DNA of 64,000 nt from Nocardia tengchongensis (GCF_018362975.1 NZ_CP074371.1:4898001-4962000), one strand, 5' to 3'; positions 27,156 to 38,953 are shown, counted from the first letter of the stretch. Program-made: numbers and translations. Notes: generated from the letters alone by a model not told the origin.

Positions 27156-29815
27156 CGTCGCCTTCCTGTCGTTCCGAGTTTGCCTGGGACTCAGGCCCGA
27201 ACGAACCGGGGTCGGCCTGGCGGCCCTGCCTGGTTCCGTTTTCGATGGCGGAGAAAAGGTCTCGGGCCTGCTCGGCCGTGCGGGTGGCCTGGACCGCCGA
27301 CTCGGGGGTCGGCTGTTCCTGCGCCAATTCCGGTGCGAGACTTGCCTGCCGGTGCCGTCGCGGGAGCGCGGGCCGGGCGTCGGAGCCAGTGTAATGGGAC
27401 CGCCCGTGTTCGCGAGCCCGGAACCCGTTTTCGACCGGCGGGATCGGGGTACTCGGCTGGTCCTGCCACTGACCGTTCTGCGGCTCCGGCCGCGGATTGG
27501 TCGGCGGGTCGAACGGCGTCGCCGCCCCGAAGGACATGACCGGCGGCACCAGCGAACCGGTGGTGGTCGGGCCGAACGTGGTGGTGGGCGGCGTGTACGA
27601 ACCGGTGGTCGGGCCGAACGCGCTGGTGGGCGCGGCGAACGAACCGGTCGACGGACCGAAGGGTTCGGGCTGCGGCTCGGCCGGGGTGGCCGGCGGCTCG
27701 GTCGCGGGCGGGGTGTCGTAGGACAGCAGGGGCAGTTCGTAGCTCGAGGTCATCGAGGGCGGAACCGCCGGTGCGGCAGGCAGTTGCGGCAGCGCGGCCA
27801 CCGCGGCCGAGGCCGCGGACGGCCCGGCGGTCTCGAGCTGACGCGGCACACACCGGCATCTCACCGGTGCGGCCGGAGGCCTGCACGGTCAGCGAGGTGG
27901 GCACCAGCACGATGGCTCGCACGCCGCCGTAGTCGGACTCGGTGAGGCGCACCGAGATTCCGTGGCGCGCGGCCAGCTGGGCGACCACGAAGCGGCCCAG
28001 GCGGAAGTCGTCGGGCAGCATGGCGACACCGAAGTCCGGGGCCTCGCGCAGCACCGCGTTGATCCGGGTGAGCTCTTCCTCGGGCATACCCATGCCCTGG
28101 TCGATGATCTCGATGGCGACGCCCTTGCCGACCACGTTGCCGCGCACCTCGACCTGCGACTGCGGCGGCGAGAAGTGGGCGGCGTTGTCGACCAGCTCGG
28201 CGAGCAGGTGCACGAGGTCGGCCACGGCGCTGCCGACGATGGAGATGTCGGGCAGCCGGGCGATCTTGACGCGGGTGTAGTCGGCGGTCTCGCCGACGCT
28301 GGAGCGCACGATCTCGAGCAGCTGCACCGGGTTTCGCCACTGCCGTCCCGGCTGACCGCCCGCGAGAATGATCAGGTTCTCGGCGTTGCGGCGTTCGCGG
28401 GTGGCCAGGTGGTCGAGGCGGAAGTAGATGTCGAGCAGCGCGGGGTCTTCCTGCTTCGACTCCGCGGCGTCGAGGATCTCGAGCTGGCGGTGCACGATGA
28501 CCTGGCTGCGGTGGGCGATGTTGAGGAACATCGCCTTGACGCCCTCACGGGTGCGGGCCTCGGTGATGGCCGCGGTCACGGCGGAGGCGTGGGCGTGGGT
28601 GAACGCCTTTGCCACCTGGCCGATCTCGTCGTGGCCGAAGTCCAGGATCGCCTTTTCCTCGTCGGCGTCGAGCGGGCGGCCGTCGCGCAGCTTGGCCATG
28701 ATCTCGGGCAGCCGCTCGTCGGCCAGCTCCAGCGTCTCGTTACGCAGGCCCTTGAGGCGGCGGATGATCCGGTTGGCCAGGATGAGCGAGACCAGGAAGG
28801 CCAGCGCCGACACCGACACCATGGCGCCACCGACCAACGCGGAGTTGCGGGCGTCGGTGTCGGCGACCTCGGCGGCCGCGCGCTCGTTGTGCTTGCTGTT
28901 CTTTTCCCAGAGCTTGAGGACCTGGGTGGTGAGGCGCGACACCGTGTCCCGCCATTCCTGCGGGGTGAAGGTCAGCGGTGCGACCACCGGCGGGGTGCCG
29001 GGCTTGGCGGGCGGCAGGGTCATGGGATCGAGCGCCCGCGAGATCAGGACGTTCTCCATCATGACGATCTTCGTCCAGTCCGGATCGTTCATGAGGGCTT
29101 GCATATCGGTATTGCCGCTGCCGCCGTCGCCGCCGGCCAGCACGCCGAGGTTGACGCGGTAGGTGCCCGCCACGCGGGAGAATTCGATGGCCAGTTCGGG
29201 CGGGAGGGCGCCACCGGCGAGCAGCACCTCGGCCACCGCGGCTTCGCGGGAGAGCATTTCGGCGGACTGCACGATCTGCAGGCCGTTGAGCGTCTCCATG
29301 GCCACCGTGGCATTGGGCGCGTGGTCGGCGACGATGCGGGTGCCGATCCAGATGAACTCGAGCACCTTGCCGTAGAAGTAATAGGTGTCCGACACCGACA
29401 CCGAGTTGGTGTCGATCCCCGTGCGCAGCCCGGCGAGTTGCCGGGTGAGGGTGAGGAAGCCACCCACGTCTCCGGTGACGGACTCCGGACCGTTCTGCTT
29501 CATGGAGGCCGAGACCGGCGCCATCCCCAGCAGTGCGTTGTCGAGCCGGGTCCGCGCCTGCGCCAGGGCTTTCGGATTGGCGTCGTCGGCACCGCTCATC
29601 TGGGCCAGCGAGAGCTGTCGCTCCTGCTCCACCGCGGCGATCACTTCTCCGGTCGGCGTTCCGGCGGCCGACAACGCGTCCGCCCACTCCCGCGCGTGCT
29701 TGCTCTCGACCACCAGGTACCCCGCGCCACCCACGCCGATCGCGAGCAGCGCGAGGCTCGGGACGAGTGCGATGGCAAGCACGCGGGTCCGGACCCCGAG
29801 CCTCGCTCTGAACAT
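27133..29815 (-). CDS. Conservon sensor histidine kinase (CvnA-like) with NIT domain, apparent frameshift
   Basis: About 893 residues. A first membrane helix (residues 13-33) is followed by a nitrate/nitrite-sensing-like NIT domain (VIAAVEQERQLSLAQ...), a second membrane helix near 330, a HAMP-type linker (RRLKGLRNETLELADERLPE) and an ATPase domain with ELVDNAAHFSPP and IIDQGMGMPEEEL. The Pro-rich tail continues in another frame after GEMPV. The break is at a GTGTGTG repeat (27847-27853): one extra base or a lost GT dinucleotide would explain it. It heads the conservon and overlaps cvnB. Confidence 0.9.
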
Positions 29816-29972
29816 CGGGCAAAGGTAACGGGACGTAGGTCACATTCGCCCCTTCGATCCCGTTGGGCGGGAGTGCGTTTGACACGTTTGTTCATGCATG
29901 CCGCCGCATCGCAATCGAAGTCGCTCAACAGCAATTCACTGGCTACTTGAATATCTGGCGGCACAGGGCGAT

Positions 29973-31973
29973 TCACCGAGCTCGAGGCCGGTTCCGCGAA
30001 TCAGCGGCGAGTGTCGAATCCGGTCCGGCGACGGTGGGATCCCCGGAATTTCCGCGCTCGATCAGACGGGCGGGAAACAGGACGATCGCCCGCACGCCAC
30101 CGTGATCGGAGTCGGACAATCGGACCGAGATGTCGTGGCGCGCGGCCAGTCGCGACACCACGAACAACCCCATCCGGGAGTCCTCGGACAATCGGGTGAC
30201 CGCGAAATCCGGTGCGGCGCTCAGCAGATCATTGCCGCGCTCGAGCTCCTCGGCGGGCATACCCATGCCCTGATCACTGATCTCGACGACGATGCCGCGA
30301 CCCACCGCCGAACCGGTGATCTCGACCCAGGACTGCGGTGGCGAGAAGGTGGCGGCGTTGTCGACCAGCTCGGACAGCAGATGGATGGCATCGGCCACCG
30401 CGGCCCCGACCAGGAAAACCGCAGGCAGGCGGCCGATCCGAACCCGGGTGTAGTCGACGGTCTCCCCGGCGGCGGAACGCACCAGCTCGAGCAGGGCGAC
30501 CGGGTTGCGCCACTGACGGCCCGGACGGCCGCCCGCCAGCACGATCAGGTTCTCGGCATTGCGGCGTTCCCGGATGGCCAGGTGGTCGAGGCGGAAGTAG
30601 ATGTCGAGCAGCGCGGGATTCTCCTGGCGCGCCTGGGCCTCGTCGAGGATCTCCAGCTGCCGGTGCACCACCACCTGGCTGCGATGCGCGATGGCGATGA
30701 ACACCGACTTCACGCCCTCGCGGGTGCGTGCCTCGGCGCGGGCGGCCCCGACGGCCGACGCGTGCGCGTGGCCGAAAGCCCGCGCCACCTGCCCGATCTC
30801 GTCGCGCCCGAAATCCAGGACCGGCGCGGCGGGCTCGGTCCCGAGGTCCTGGCCGGCGGCCAGCCGCCGCATGGTCGCGGGCAGCTCGTCGGCGGCGAGG
30901 GCCAGGGTGCGGTCACGCAAACGCCGCAGCCGCCGAATGATCCGATTGGCCAGTTCCAAGGCGACCAGGATCGCGAGCACGGCCACCACGACCATGCCCG
31001 CACCGGCCCATAGCGAATTGCGGGTGGTCTCGGCGGCGGCGGCCACCGCCAGATGCTGGGCCTCCGCGTTCTCCGCCTGCCAGAGTTCGGCCAGCCCGTG
31101 GGTGACCTCGTCGGCGCTGCGCTGCCACTCGGGCACCGAGATCGGAAGCGGTTGCGGTGCGGACCGTTTGGCCGGGCCCTCCGACGGGGCGAGTGTGCGC
31201 TGGGCCAGGACTGGCTCCACCGAGCCCAGGCGCTGCCAGGCGGCGCTCTGGACCAGGGTGCGCGCGACCGCGGCCTGTTGCTCGTCGGGCGCGTCGACGA
31301 TGTCGCCGACCCGCGTGCGGTAATAGCCGACCAGACTGAGGTATTCGGTCCCGAGCTCCGGGGTGAGCCGGTTGCCGTCGAGCAGCGCCGCGGCCAGCGC
31401 GTTCGCGCGGCTCATCGCCTCCAGGCTGCGGAGCACGTCCGCGGCCTGGGCGAGCTCGACGGCGGTGGCCGAGTCGGGCGCGGTGCGCTGCACGACCGCC
31501 ACGCCCGCCATCACGCCTTGCGGGATGCGGTTGTAGAAGGTGTAGGCGTCCGCGACGGTAACGGTGCCCGCGTCGATGCCGGAGCGAATCACGGCCAGGT
31601 GCTTGCTGGTTTCGCCGAGGGCGTCGGTGGCCTGACCCATGGCGTCCGGCCCGATCCGGGACAGTTCGGATTGGGCCGGGGCGAGCAGTCGCACCGCGGT
31701 GTCGAGGCGTTGGCGCGCCGTGGTCAGCTGCCGCACATCGACTTCCGCGCCAGCCAGCCGCCACAGCGTCAGCTGCCGTTCGGCCTGGACCGCTTCGATC
31801 AACTCCCGGGTGGGCGCGATCCCGGCGCGCATCTCGTCGGCCCAGGTGCGGGCGCGGTGGGCGCGGTCCACCAGGGTGCCGGTCGCGCCGATCCCGCTGA
31901 GGGCCAACGCCATGCTCGGGACCAGCGCGACGGCCAGGATCCGGGTCCGGACCCCGAGCTTCGGAAGACGCAT
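29973..31973 (-). CDS. Second NIT-domain sensor histidine kinase, paralogue of the conservon kinase
   Basis: 666 residues, in frame throughout. It has the same layout as the kinase downstream: membrane helix (ILAVALVPSMALALSGIG), NIT-like domain (LIEAVQAERQLTLWRL), second helix near 330, HAMP-like linker, and ATPase with ELVDNAATFSPP and EISDQGMGMPAEEL. The shared strings LARRERRNAENLI-like and GRPGRQWRNPV show recent duplication. It lacks the long Pro-rich tail and has no Roadblock, DUF742 or GTPase of its own. The gap of 157 bases to the conservon means it may be read through or separate. Confidence 0.9.
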   Translation of the reverse strand: MRLPKLGVRTRILAVALVPSMALALSGIGATGTLVDRAHRARTWADEMRAGIAPTRELIEAVQAERQLTLWRLAGAEVDVRQLTTARQRLDTAVRLLAPAQSELSRIGPDAMGQATDALGETSKHLAVIRSGIDAGTVTVADAYTFYNRIPQGVMAGVAVVQRTAPDSATAVELAQAADVLRSLEAMSRANALAAALLDGNRLTPELGTEYLSLVGYYRTRVGDIVDAPDEQQAAVARTLVQSAAWQRLGSVEPVLAQRTLAPSEGPAKRSAPQPLPISVPEWQRSADEVTHGLAELWQAENAEAQHLAVAAAAETTRNSLWAGAGMVVVAVLAILVALELANRIIRRLRRLRDRTLALAADELPATMRRLAAGQDLGTEPAAPVLDFGRDEIGQVARAFGHAHASAVGAARAEARTREGVKSVFIAIAHRSQVVVHRQLEILDEAQARQENPALLDIYFRLDHLAIRERRNAENLIVLAGGRPGRQWRNPVALLELVRSAAGETVDYTRVRIGRLPAVFLVGAAVADAIHLLSELVDNAATFSPPQSWVEITGSAVGRGIVVEISDQGMGMPAEELERGNDLLSAAPDFAVTRLSEDSRMGLFVVSRLAARHDISVRLSDSDHGGVRAIVLFPARLIERGNSGDPTVAGPDSTLAADSRNRPRAR

Positions 31974-32228
31974 CGCCGCAACGTAGCCGGGCCGCGGATT
32001 GCCCGGCTGCGCGAGTCCTTTTGTGCGGGATGGCAATTGACACCGCGTCGGCAGGTCCGTAAGCCGCGCGTCGACGAGACGGGGAGAAGGCATACGTTTA
32101 CCTGCGAGCCAACTGTGAGTTTTCTGTGTGTCGGTAACGGGCAAACATGCAGCACTACGTTCAGCCGCGCCCGGCTGACTGCGGGCCGCGCCGCCGGGCC
32201 TCCGGGACGCGATGACGGAGGAGACGAA

Positions 32229-33731
32229 GTGCAGCACAGGAAACGCGCATGGGCGGTCGCGGTCGCGGCCACCACCGCCGCGATGTCGGTCGCGACGCTG
32301 GTCGCCGGTTGCGGGTCGGACGCCAAGGGCGACAACGAGGTGCGCAACATCATCTATCTGCTGGGCGACGGGATGGGACGCACCCACGTCACCGCCGCCC
32401 GGCAGCGCTTCGAGGGCGCCGGCGGTCACCTGCAGCTCGAGCAGCTCCCGTACGTGGGCGCGGTCGCGACCTACGCGGTCGAGCCCAACAGCGCCAAGCC
32501 GTCGCTGGTGACCGACTCGGCCTCCGCGGCCACCGCGTGGTCCTCGGGCGTGAAGACCTACAACGCCGCCATCGGCGTGGACGCGTACGGCAAGACCGTG
32601 CCGACCCTGATGGAGCAGGCCAAGGCCGCCGGCTTCGCGACCGGCAACGTCAGCACCGCCGAGATCACCGACGCCACCCCGGCCGCCATGTTCAGCCACG
32701 CGCTGCTGCGCGGCTGCCAGGGCCCCACCTTCAGCGAATCGACCTGTCTGCCCAAGAAATCCGACGGCAGCTACGAGGCGCAGCCCGCGGACAAGACCCT
32801 GGTCACCCCGATCGCCGAGCAGATCGCGCGCAACGGCACCGCCGACGTCATCTTCGGCGGCGGCCTGGCCCGGTTCGAGCCCGACGACCAGAAGGTCATG
32901 CAGGACAAGGGCTATGAGGTGCTGGGCAGCATGGGCGATCCGGCGCTGAAGGCGCAGACGCCCGAGAGCCAGAAGGTGCCGACCGCCGCGGACCTGAAGT
33001 CGGTGACCGCGCAGAAGGTCATCGGCCTGTTCAATCGCGGGAACATGACCGTCACCAATGCCCGCAACGCGCTGCCGGATTCGGCCCCGCAGAAGCAGGA
33101 GCCGACGCTGGCGGACATGACCACAAAGGCCATCGATCTGCTGTCGGCGCGCAAGGGCGGCAAGGGCTTCCTGCTGCAGGTGGAGGGCGCGCTCATCGAC
33201 AAGCGCTCGCACGCCAACGACGCCGCCCAGACCCTCGACGAGGTCAAGGCCTTCGACGACGCGGTCAAGGCGGCCGTGGACTTCGCCAAGAAGGACGGCC
33301 ACACCATGGTCGTCGTGACCGCCGACCACGAGTGCGCCGGCTTCAGCATCATCGAGAAGAACACCTTCACCAACGCCGAGGCCGTCGCGCCGCCGACCAA
33401 TGTCGACGCCACCAACCCGGCCAACAACTCCAAGCCCGCCCGGGACGGCAAGGACAACGTGAAGGACCCGGTGCGCTCGCCCGGTCCGGTCAACGGTGCG
33501 GGACAACAGGATCCGCGCAACTTCGCCCCGGCCACCTTCCGCACGCCCGACGACCCGGCCGAGGTGAAGGACGGTTCGCCCGAGGCCAGCCTGTGGCTGG
33601 CCTACCTCTCGGGCAACCACACCGGCGCGGACGTGCAGATCTACGCCTACGGTCCGGGCGCGCAGGTGTTCGCGGCGAGCCAGGACAACACCTCGCTGTA
33701 CACCAAGATGCACCAGGCGCTGCTGCCGTGA
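32229..33731 (+). CDS. Alkaline phosphatase lipoprotein (PhoA family)
   Basis: 500 residues from a GTG with GGAGGAGA upstream. The lipoprotein signal ends at LVAGC (Cys28). The catalytic site is complete: LLGDGMGRTHV (metal Asp), VTDSASAATAWSSG with Ser97 as nucleophile, VEGALIDKRSHAND and VVVTADHECAG. An inserted Lys/Pro/Asp-rich loop near residues 395-420 (KPARDGKDNVKDPVRSPGP) is disordered-looking. It releases phosphate from monoesters on the outer side of the cell membrane. A GTGA overlap couples it to the next lipoprotein gene. I found no clear Pho box upstream. Confidence 0.95.
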   Translation: MQHRKRAWAVAVAATTAAMSVATLVAGCGSDAKGDNEVRNIIYLLGDGMGRTHVTAARQRFEGAGGHLQLEQLPYVGAVATYAVEPNSAKPSLVTDSASAATAWSSGVKTYNAAIGVDAYGKTVPTLMEQAKAAGFATGNVSTAEITDATPAAMFSHALLRGCQGPTFSESTCLPKKSDGSYEAQPADKTLVTPIAEQIARNGTADVIFGGGLARFEPDDQKVMQDKGYEVLGSMGDPALKAQTPESQKVPTAADLKSVTAQKVIGLFNRGNMTVTNARNALPDSAPQKQEPTLADMTTKAIDLLSARKGGKGFLLQVEGALIDKRSHANDAAQTLDEVKAFDDAVKAAVDFAKKDGHTMVVVTADHECAGFSIIEKNTFTNAEAVAPPTNVDATNPANNSKPARDGKDNVKDPVRSPGPVNGAGQQDPRNFAPATFRTPDDPAEVKDGSPEASLWLAYLSGNHTGADVQIYAYGPGAQVFAASQDNTSLYTKMHQALLP

Positions 33732-34216
33732 CGCGGCGAGGCGGTGCGCTGATCGCGGGTCTGCTGGCGGTGGCGGCGCTCGGCGCGGGCTGCTCGTCCG
33801 CGCCGCAACCCGCGGCCCCGGCGCCCGTGGCCGCCCCGACGGTCACACCCCGGATGGCCGAACCCCCAGCCGCGACGCTGACAGTGTCGGCGGGCGAGGT
33901 CCGGCTGGCGCCGGGACCGTTCACCGACCGGGTGCGATTGAGCGGCGCCCGCCTCGAAGGCGCTTCGGTGCGTGGCAATCTCGCGATCACCTCCGATGTC
34001 AGCGATGTGCTGGCCTTGGAGGTGCAGGCGGCCTTCTACGACGCGACCGGTCACCTGGTGGGTACGGGAACGTTCCAGCATGCGGACGAGGAGCCCGGCG
34101 GGGGCGGCACGCATGTGCCGAGTGTGGACGGCATCCCGTTCACCATCGTGTCGGCGCCGGACGGTGCGCCGGTGTCGGCGGCGGTGCTGTCGATTCCGGT
34201 CCTGGTGAACGAATAG
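33728..34216 (+). CDS. Hypothetical lipoprotein
   Basis: 162 residues. The signal ends at a lipobox LGAGC with Cys22. A Pro/Ala linker (about 25-50) leads to a beta-rich domain (GNLAITSDVSDVLALEVQAA, FYDATGHLVGTGTFQHADE) resembling FxLYD-like immunoglobulin folds, though I cannot name the family. Translation is coupled to the alkaline phosphatase by a GTGA overlap, so it probably serves the same surface process. Confidence 0.82.
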   Translation: MTRRGGALIAGLLAVAALGAGCSSAPQPAAPAPVAAPTVTPRMAEPPAATLTVSAGEVRLAPGPFTDRVRLSGARLEGASVRGNLAITSDVSDVLALEVQAAFYDATGHLVGTGTFQHADEEPGGGGTHVPSVDGIPFTIVSAPDGAPVSAAVLSIPVLVNE

Positions 34217-34238
34217 CACCTGCCCGCGGGACTTTCAT

Positions 34239-34277
34239 CGATCCCGCGCACGCACCCCTCGTACGTGCGCGGGATCG
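34239..34277 (+). terminator. Terminator of the alkaline phosphatase operon
   Basis: 14-base perfect arms (34239-34252 and 34264-34277) with an 11-base loop, 23 bases after the lipoprotein stop. Confidence 0.75.
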
Positions 34278-34412
34278 GGGCCGATCCGCCGGCGCTGCCA
34301 TCACCGGCGGGCGATTCCCTGCCCGGGGTGGTACTGGCTGGTTCTTCGCTCGGCGACCCCGATCGGTTACAGAATTCGCAGCTAGCGGGCATAATTCCGG
34401 CATTCCAGACAA

Positions 34413-34454
34413 AATAATGCGGCACCCCCTCATCGGGTGGAGTGCCGCATTATT
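34413..34454 (-). terminator. Terminator of the cupin gene
   Basis: 13-base perfect arms (34413-34425 and 34442-34454). Read on the minus strand it ends in TTATTTTGT, a rare U-rich tail for this DNA. Confidence 0.8.
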
Positions 34455-34486
34455 CGTCTTCCGTGGACGCTCTTGCCTGCTCGATG

Positions 34487-35161
34487 TCAGCCGCGCTGCG
34501 CGTAGTGGGCCGCGCCGGCCCAATCGAGCATCACGCACGCCTCGTCGCCGACGACCCAGGCGTCGTGACCGGGCGGGCAGAACAGGTAGTCGCCCGGGCC
34601 GAGATCGGATTCGGAGCCGTCGTCCATGCGGATCCGCATCCGGCCGGAGACGCAGTAGCCCACATGCATGGCCTGGCAGGTGTCGGTTCCGGCGATCGGG
34701 CGCACATGGGTGGACCAGCGCCAGCCCGGTTCGAAGACGGCCCGGCCGAAGGCGCCGAACGGTGTCTCGACGAGGTCCATGCGACCCGACTCCGCTTCGA
34801 AGGGGCGGGTTTCGTCGGGAGTGTCGAGGCTGCGCACGATCAGGTTCCGGCCCTGGCCGTCGGCCATGTCGTCCTCGCGCAGCAGATCCAGATTGTGGAA
34901 GACCGCCGGGCCATCGCACAGCGCGGCCATTTCCTCCGCCAACCGGGCGGTTTCGGGAAGGTCGGAGTTCCGCATCGCCTCTTCGTAGGAGGCGAACTCG
35001 ACCATCTGCAGGTACATGTCCGGGTGGTCGCGGTCCTTGGCCTCCAGACCGCGTAGAGCTGTCCGCTTGCCGGCTGTCGCGGTAAGCCACGCGTCGAGCT
35101 TCTCGTTGAACTCGTCGATGTGCGTGGTCTTGAACTCGATCGTCTGAACGAATTTGGTCAT
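34487..35161 (-). CDS. Cupin-domain protein with N-terminal dimeric alpha/beta-barrel-like region
   Basis: 224 residues. The first 90 (VQTIEFKTTHIDEFNEKLDA, MYLQMVEFASYEEAM) look like an antibiotic-monooxygenase-type ferredoxin fold. The rest is a cupin: HVRPIAGTDTCQAMHVGYCV, GRMRIRMDDGSESDLGPGDY and PPGHDAWVVGDE give the G-x-H and P-G-x-H motifs in degenerate form. Function is unknown; such fusions are seen near aldehyde and aromatic metabolism genes. GGAAGGAAG precedes the start. It is divergent from the GabD2-like gene. Confidence 0.8.
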   Translation of the reverse strand: MTKFVQTIEFKTTHIDEFNEKLDAWLTATAGKRTALRGLEAKDRDHPDMYLQMVEFASYEEAMRNSDLPETARLAEEMAALCDGPAVFHNLDLLREDDMADGQGRNLIVRSLDTPDETRPFEAESGRMDLVETPFGAFGRAVFEPGWRWSTHVRPIAGTDTCQAMHVGYCVSGRMRIRMDDGSESDLGPGDYLFCPPGHDAWVVGDEACVMLDWAGAAHYAQRG

Positions 35162-35331
35162 CGTGGGCACTTCCTTCCGGGCAAGCACCCCTCCGAAAAC
35201 ATTACTCGCGGATAGCTGCGCGAATAAGACAAAATCCTGGCGATCCCGGAATCTCGGTAGTCGCGGTCCATCGCCCGCCAAGCGGGGTAGATTGCGTGTA
35301 TCACGAAGTTACTCGTAAGTAGGAGGCGATG

Positions 35332-36885
35332 ATGCCGGTGCCGGCTGCCGCGGTGTTCGAACGGCTGCGCTCGTTCGCTGCCGTGGATACCACGCAGGAC
35401 CACGCGACCCGAGCGATCACCGAGGTGTTCACCGGCGAGACCCTCGGCCGGGTGCCGGTCGGCACCGCCGCCGACGTCTCCACCGCCATCACCAAAGCCC
35501 GTGCCTCCCAGGCAGAGTGGGCCGCGCGCACGCCCAAGCAGCGGGCCGAGGTGCTGGACCGCTATCGGGCGCTGGTGATCGAGAACCGCGACTACCTGAT
35601 GGACGTCATCCAGGCCGAGACCGGCAAGGCGCGCTGGGCGGCGCAGGAGGAGGTGATGGGCCTGTTCCTCGCGGCCCGCTACTTCTCCCGGATCGCCCCG
35701 AAAGTCCTGGCGGCCCAGAGCGTGCCGGGTGCGTTCCCCCTCCTCAACCGGGCCTCGGTGCGCGCGGTGCCCAAGGGCGTGGTCGGGGTGATCGCGCCCT
35801 GGAACTACCCCATGCTGCTCGCGGTCGGCGACTCGATTCCGGCGCTGATGGCCGGCAACGCGGTGGTGGTGAAGCCCGACAGCCAGACCCCGTACTCGGC
35901 GCTGGCCAATGCCGAACTGTTCGCCCGCGCCGGGCTTCCGGCCGATCTGTTCGCCGTCGTCACCGGACCCGGCACGGTCGTCGGCACGGCCATCGTCGAC
36001 GACTGCGACTACCTGATGTTCACCGGTTCCTCCGCCACCGGCCGCACCCTGGCCGAACAGTGCGGCCGCCGGTTGATCGGCTTCTCCGCCGAGCTCGGCG
36101 GCAAGAACCCGATGATCATCACGCGCGGATCCGATCTCGACAAGGCCGCCAAGGCCGCGGTGCGCGCCTGCTTCTCCAACGCGGGCCAGCTGTGCATCTC
36201 CATCGAGCGCATGTACGTCGAGCGGGCGGTCGCCGACGAGTTCACCCGGAAGTTCACCGCCGCGGTCCGGGCCGCGAAACTCGGTGCCGCCTACGACTTC
36301 TCGACCGACATCGGCAGTCTCATCTCCGAGGCGCAGCTGGAGACGGTCACCAAGCACGTCGCCGACGCGGTCTCCAAGGGCGCGAAGGTGCTCGCCGGCG
36401 GCGGCGCCCGGCCGGACCTCGGTCCGCTGTTCTTCGAGCCGACCGTGCTGTCCGAGGTCACCGACGCCATGGAATGCTGCCGCAACGAAACCTTCGGGCC
36501 GCTGGTCTCCATCTACCCGGTCGACTCCGTCGAGGAGGCGATCAGCCGCGCCAACGACACCGAGTACGGCCTCAATGCCAGCGTCTGGGCGGGGAGCAGG
36601 GCCGAAGGCGAGCGCATCGCCGGGCAATTGCACGCCGGCACAGTCAATATCGACGAGGGCTACGCGCCGGCCTGGGGGTCCACGGGTGCGCCCATGGGCG
36701 GCATGGGCATCTCCGGCGTCGGCCGCCGCCACGGACCCGACGGCCTGCTGAAGTTCACCGAGCCGCAATCGATCGTGGTGACCCGCTTCCTGAATCTGGA
36801 CGCCCCGCCCTTCGTCCCGCAGGAGATCTGGCAGCCCTTCCTGATGACGATCGCGCGCAGCCTGCGTTTCCTGCCGGGCCGCTGA
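35332..36885 (+). CDS. gabD2: Succinate-semialdehyde dehydrogenase, GabD2 type
   Basis: NAD(P)+-dependent aldehyde dehydrogenase of 517 residues that would oxidise succinic semialdehyde to succinate. The NAD fold has VIAPWNYPMLLAVGD and MFTGSSATGRTLAEQ; catalytic Glu is in AELGGKNP and Cys in NAGQLCISIERMY. The string resembles mycobacterial GabD2 more than a general ALDH (for example FAAVDTTQDHATRAITEVFT region and the C-terminal LNLDAPPFVPQEIW). Tandem ATGs occur at 35329 and 35332; AGGAGG at 35321-35326 favours the second. Its substrate is inferred from similarity only. Confidence 0.9.
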   Translation: MPVPAAAVFERLRSFAAVDTTQDHATRAITEVFTGETLGRVPVGTAADVSTAITKARASQAEWAARTPKQRAEVLDRYRALVIENRDYLMDVIQAETGKARWAAQEEVMGLFLAARYFSRIAPKVLAAQSVPGAFPLLNRASVRAVPKGVVGVIAPWNYPMLLAVGDSIPALMAGNAVVVKPDSQTPYSALANAELFARAGLPADLFAVVTGPGTVVGTAIVDDCDYLMFTGSSATGRTLAEQCGRRLIGFSAELGGKNPMIITRGSDLDKAAKAAVRACFSNAGQLCISIERMYVERAVADEFTRKFTAAVRAAKLGAAYDFSTDIGSLISEAQLETVTKHVADAVSKGAKVLAGGGARPDLGPLFFEPTVLSEVTDAMECCRNETFGPLVSIYPVDSVEEAISRANDTEYGLNASVWAGSRAEGERIAGQLHAGTVNIDEGYAPAWGSTGAPMGGMGISGVGRRHGPDGLLKFTEPQSIVVTRFLNLDAPPFVPQEIWQPFLMTIARSLRFLPGR

Positions 36886-36918
36886 CCCGGGGCCCGCAGG
36901 GCCGCAACAGATTTGCGA

Positions 36919-36952
36919 TGGCGCGGCCGACCCGGAGAAACCGGCCGCGCCA
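36919..36952. terminator. Hairpin between gabD2 and the DUF779 gene
   Basis: Perfect 11-base GC arms (36919-36929 and 36942-36952) with a 12-base loop, between convergent genes. Confidence 0.7.
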
Positions 36953-36959
36953 CCTTCCT

Positions 36960-37367
36960 TCATCCGGCCAGTTCGTTGCCGCGCAGCGGAGCAGGAGCCG
37001 CTTCCAGCACCGCTGCCTCGGCATCGGTGAACAGGCGTGACCGGATGACGAATCGCACCCCCTCGGGGGCCTCCAGGGAGAAACCACCGCCGCGGCCGGG
37101 GACCACGTCGACGGTCAGATGGGTGTGACGCCAATACTCGAACTGGTCGGCGCTCATCCAGAACGCCGTGTCCGGGAAGACGCGGCCGAGCAGTACATCG
37201 GCCGCGCCCACCCGGAACTCGCCCAGGGGATAGCACATCGGGGAGCTGCCGTCGCAGCAGCCGCCCGACTGGTGGAACATCACCGGGCCGTTGTGGTCGA
37301 TGAGACCTTGCAGCACCGCCGCCGCGGCCTCGGTGATGGTCACCCGGGAAACCGGACCTGCCCTCAT
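36960..37367 (-). CDS. DUF779 protein
   Basis: 135 residues. The family hallmark HQSGGCCDGSSPMCYPLGEF holds four Cys residues or near-Cys positions that could bind metal, and the later QFEYWRHTHLTVDVVPGRGG is also conserved. DUF779 proteins are nearly always encoded next to acetaldehyde-type dehydrogenases, as here (14 bases downstream of the dehydrogenase gene). Their exact role is not known; a partner or maturation role is likely. Confidence 0.9.
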   Translation of the reverse strand: MRAGPVSRVTITEAAAAVLQGLIDHNGPVMFHQSGGCCDGSSPMCYPLGEFRVGAADVLLGRVFPDTAFWMSADQFEYWRHTHLTVDVVPGRGGGFSLEAPEGVRFVIRSRLFTDAEAAVLEAAPAPLRGNELAG

Positions 37368-37381
37368 CGCGCCCCCGCCGT

Positions 37382-38899
<1,518 letters not shown>

Positions 38900-38953
38900 G
38901 GCGCGGCTCCTGATCACGTATCTGCGGTGACGGGGGCCACTATGAACCGCGAA

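Noticed and set aside
29973..33713. Very long open frame on the minus strand upstream of the second kinase, through the alkaline phosphatase gene
   Set aside because: Only the part up to 31973 carries kinase domains. The rest is antisense to the phosphatase gene, whose own motifs are complete, and such long antisense frames are usual in GC-rich DNA.
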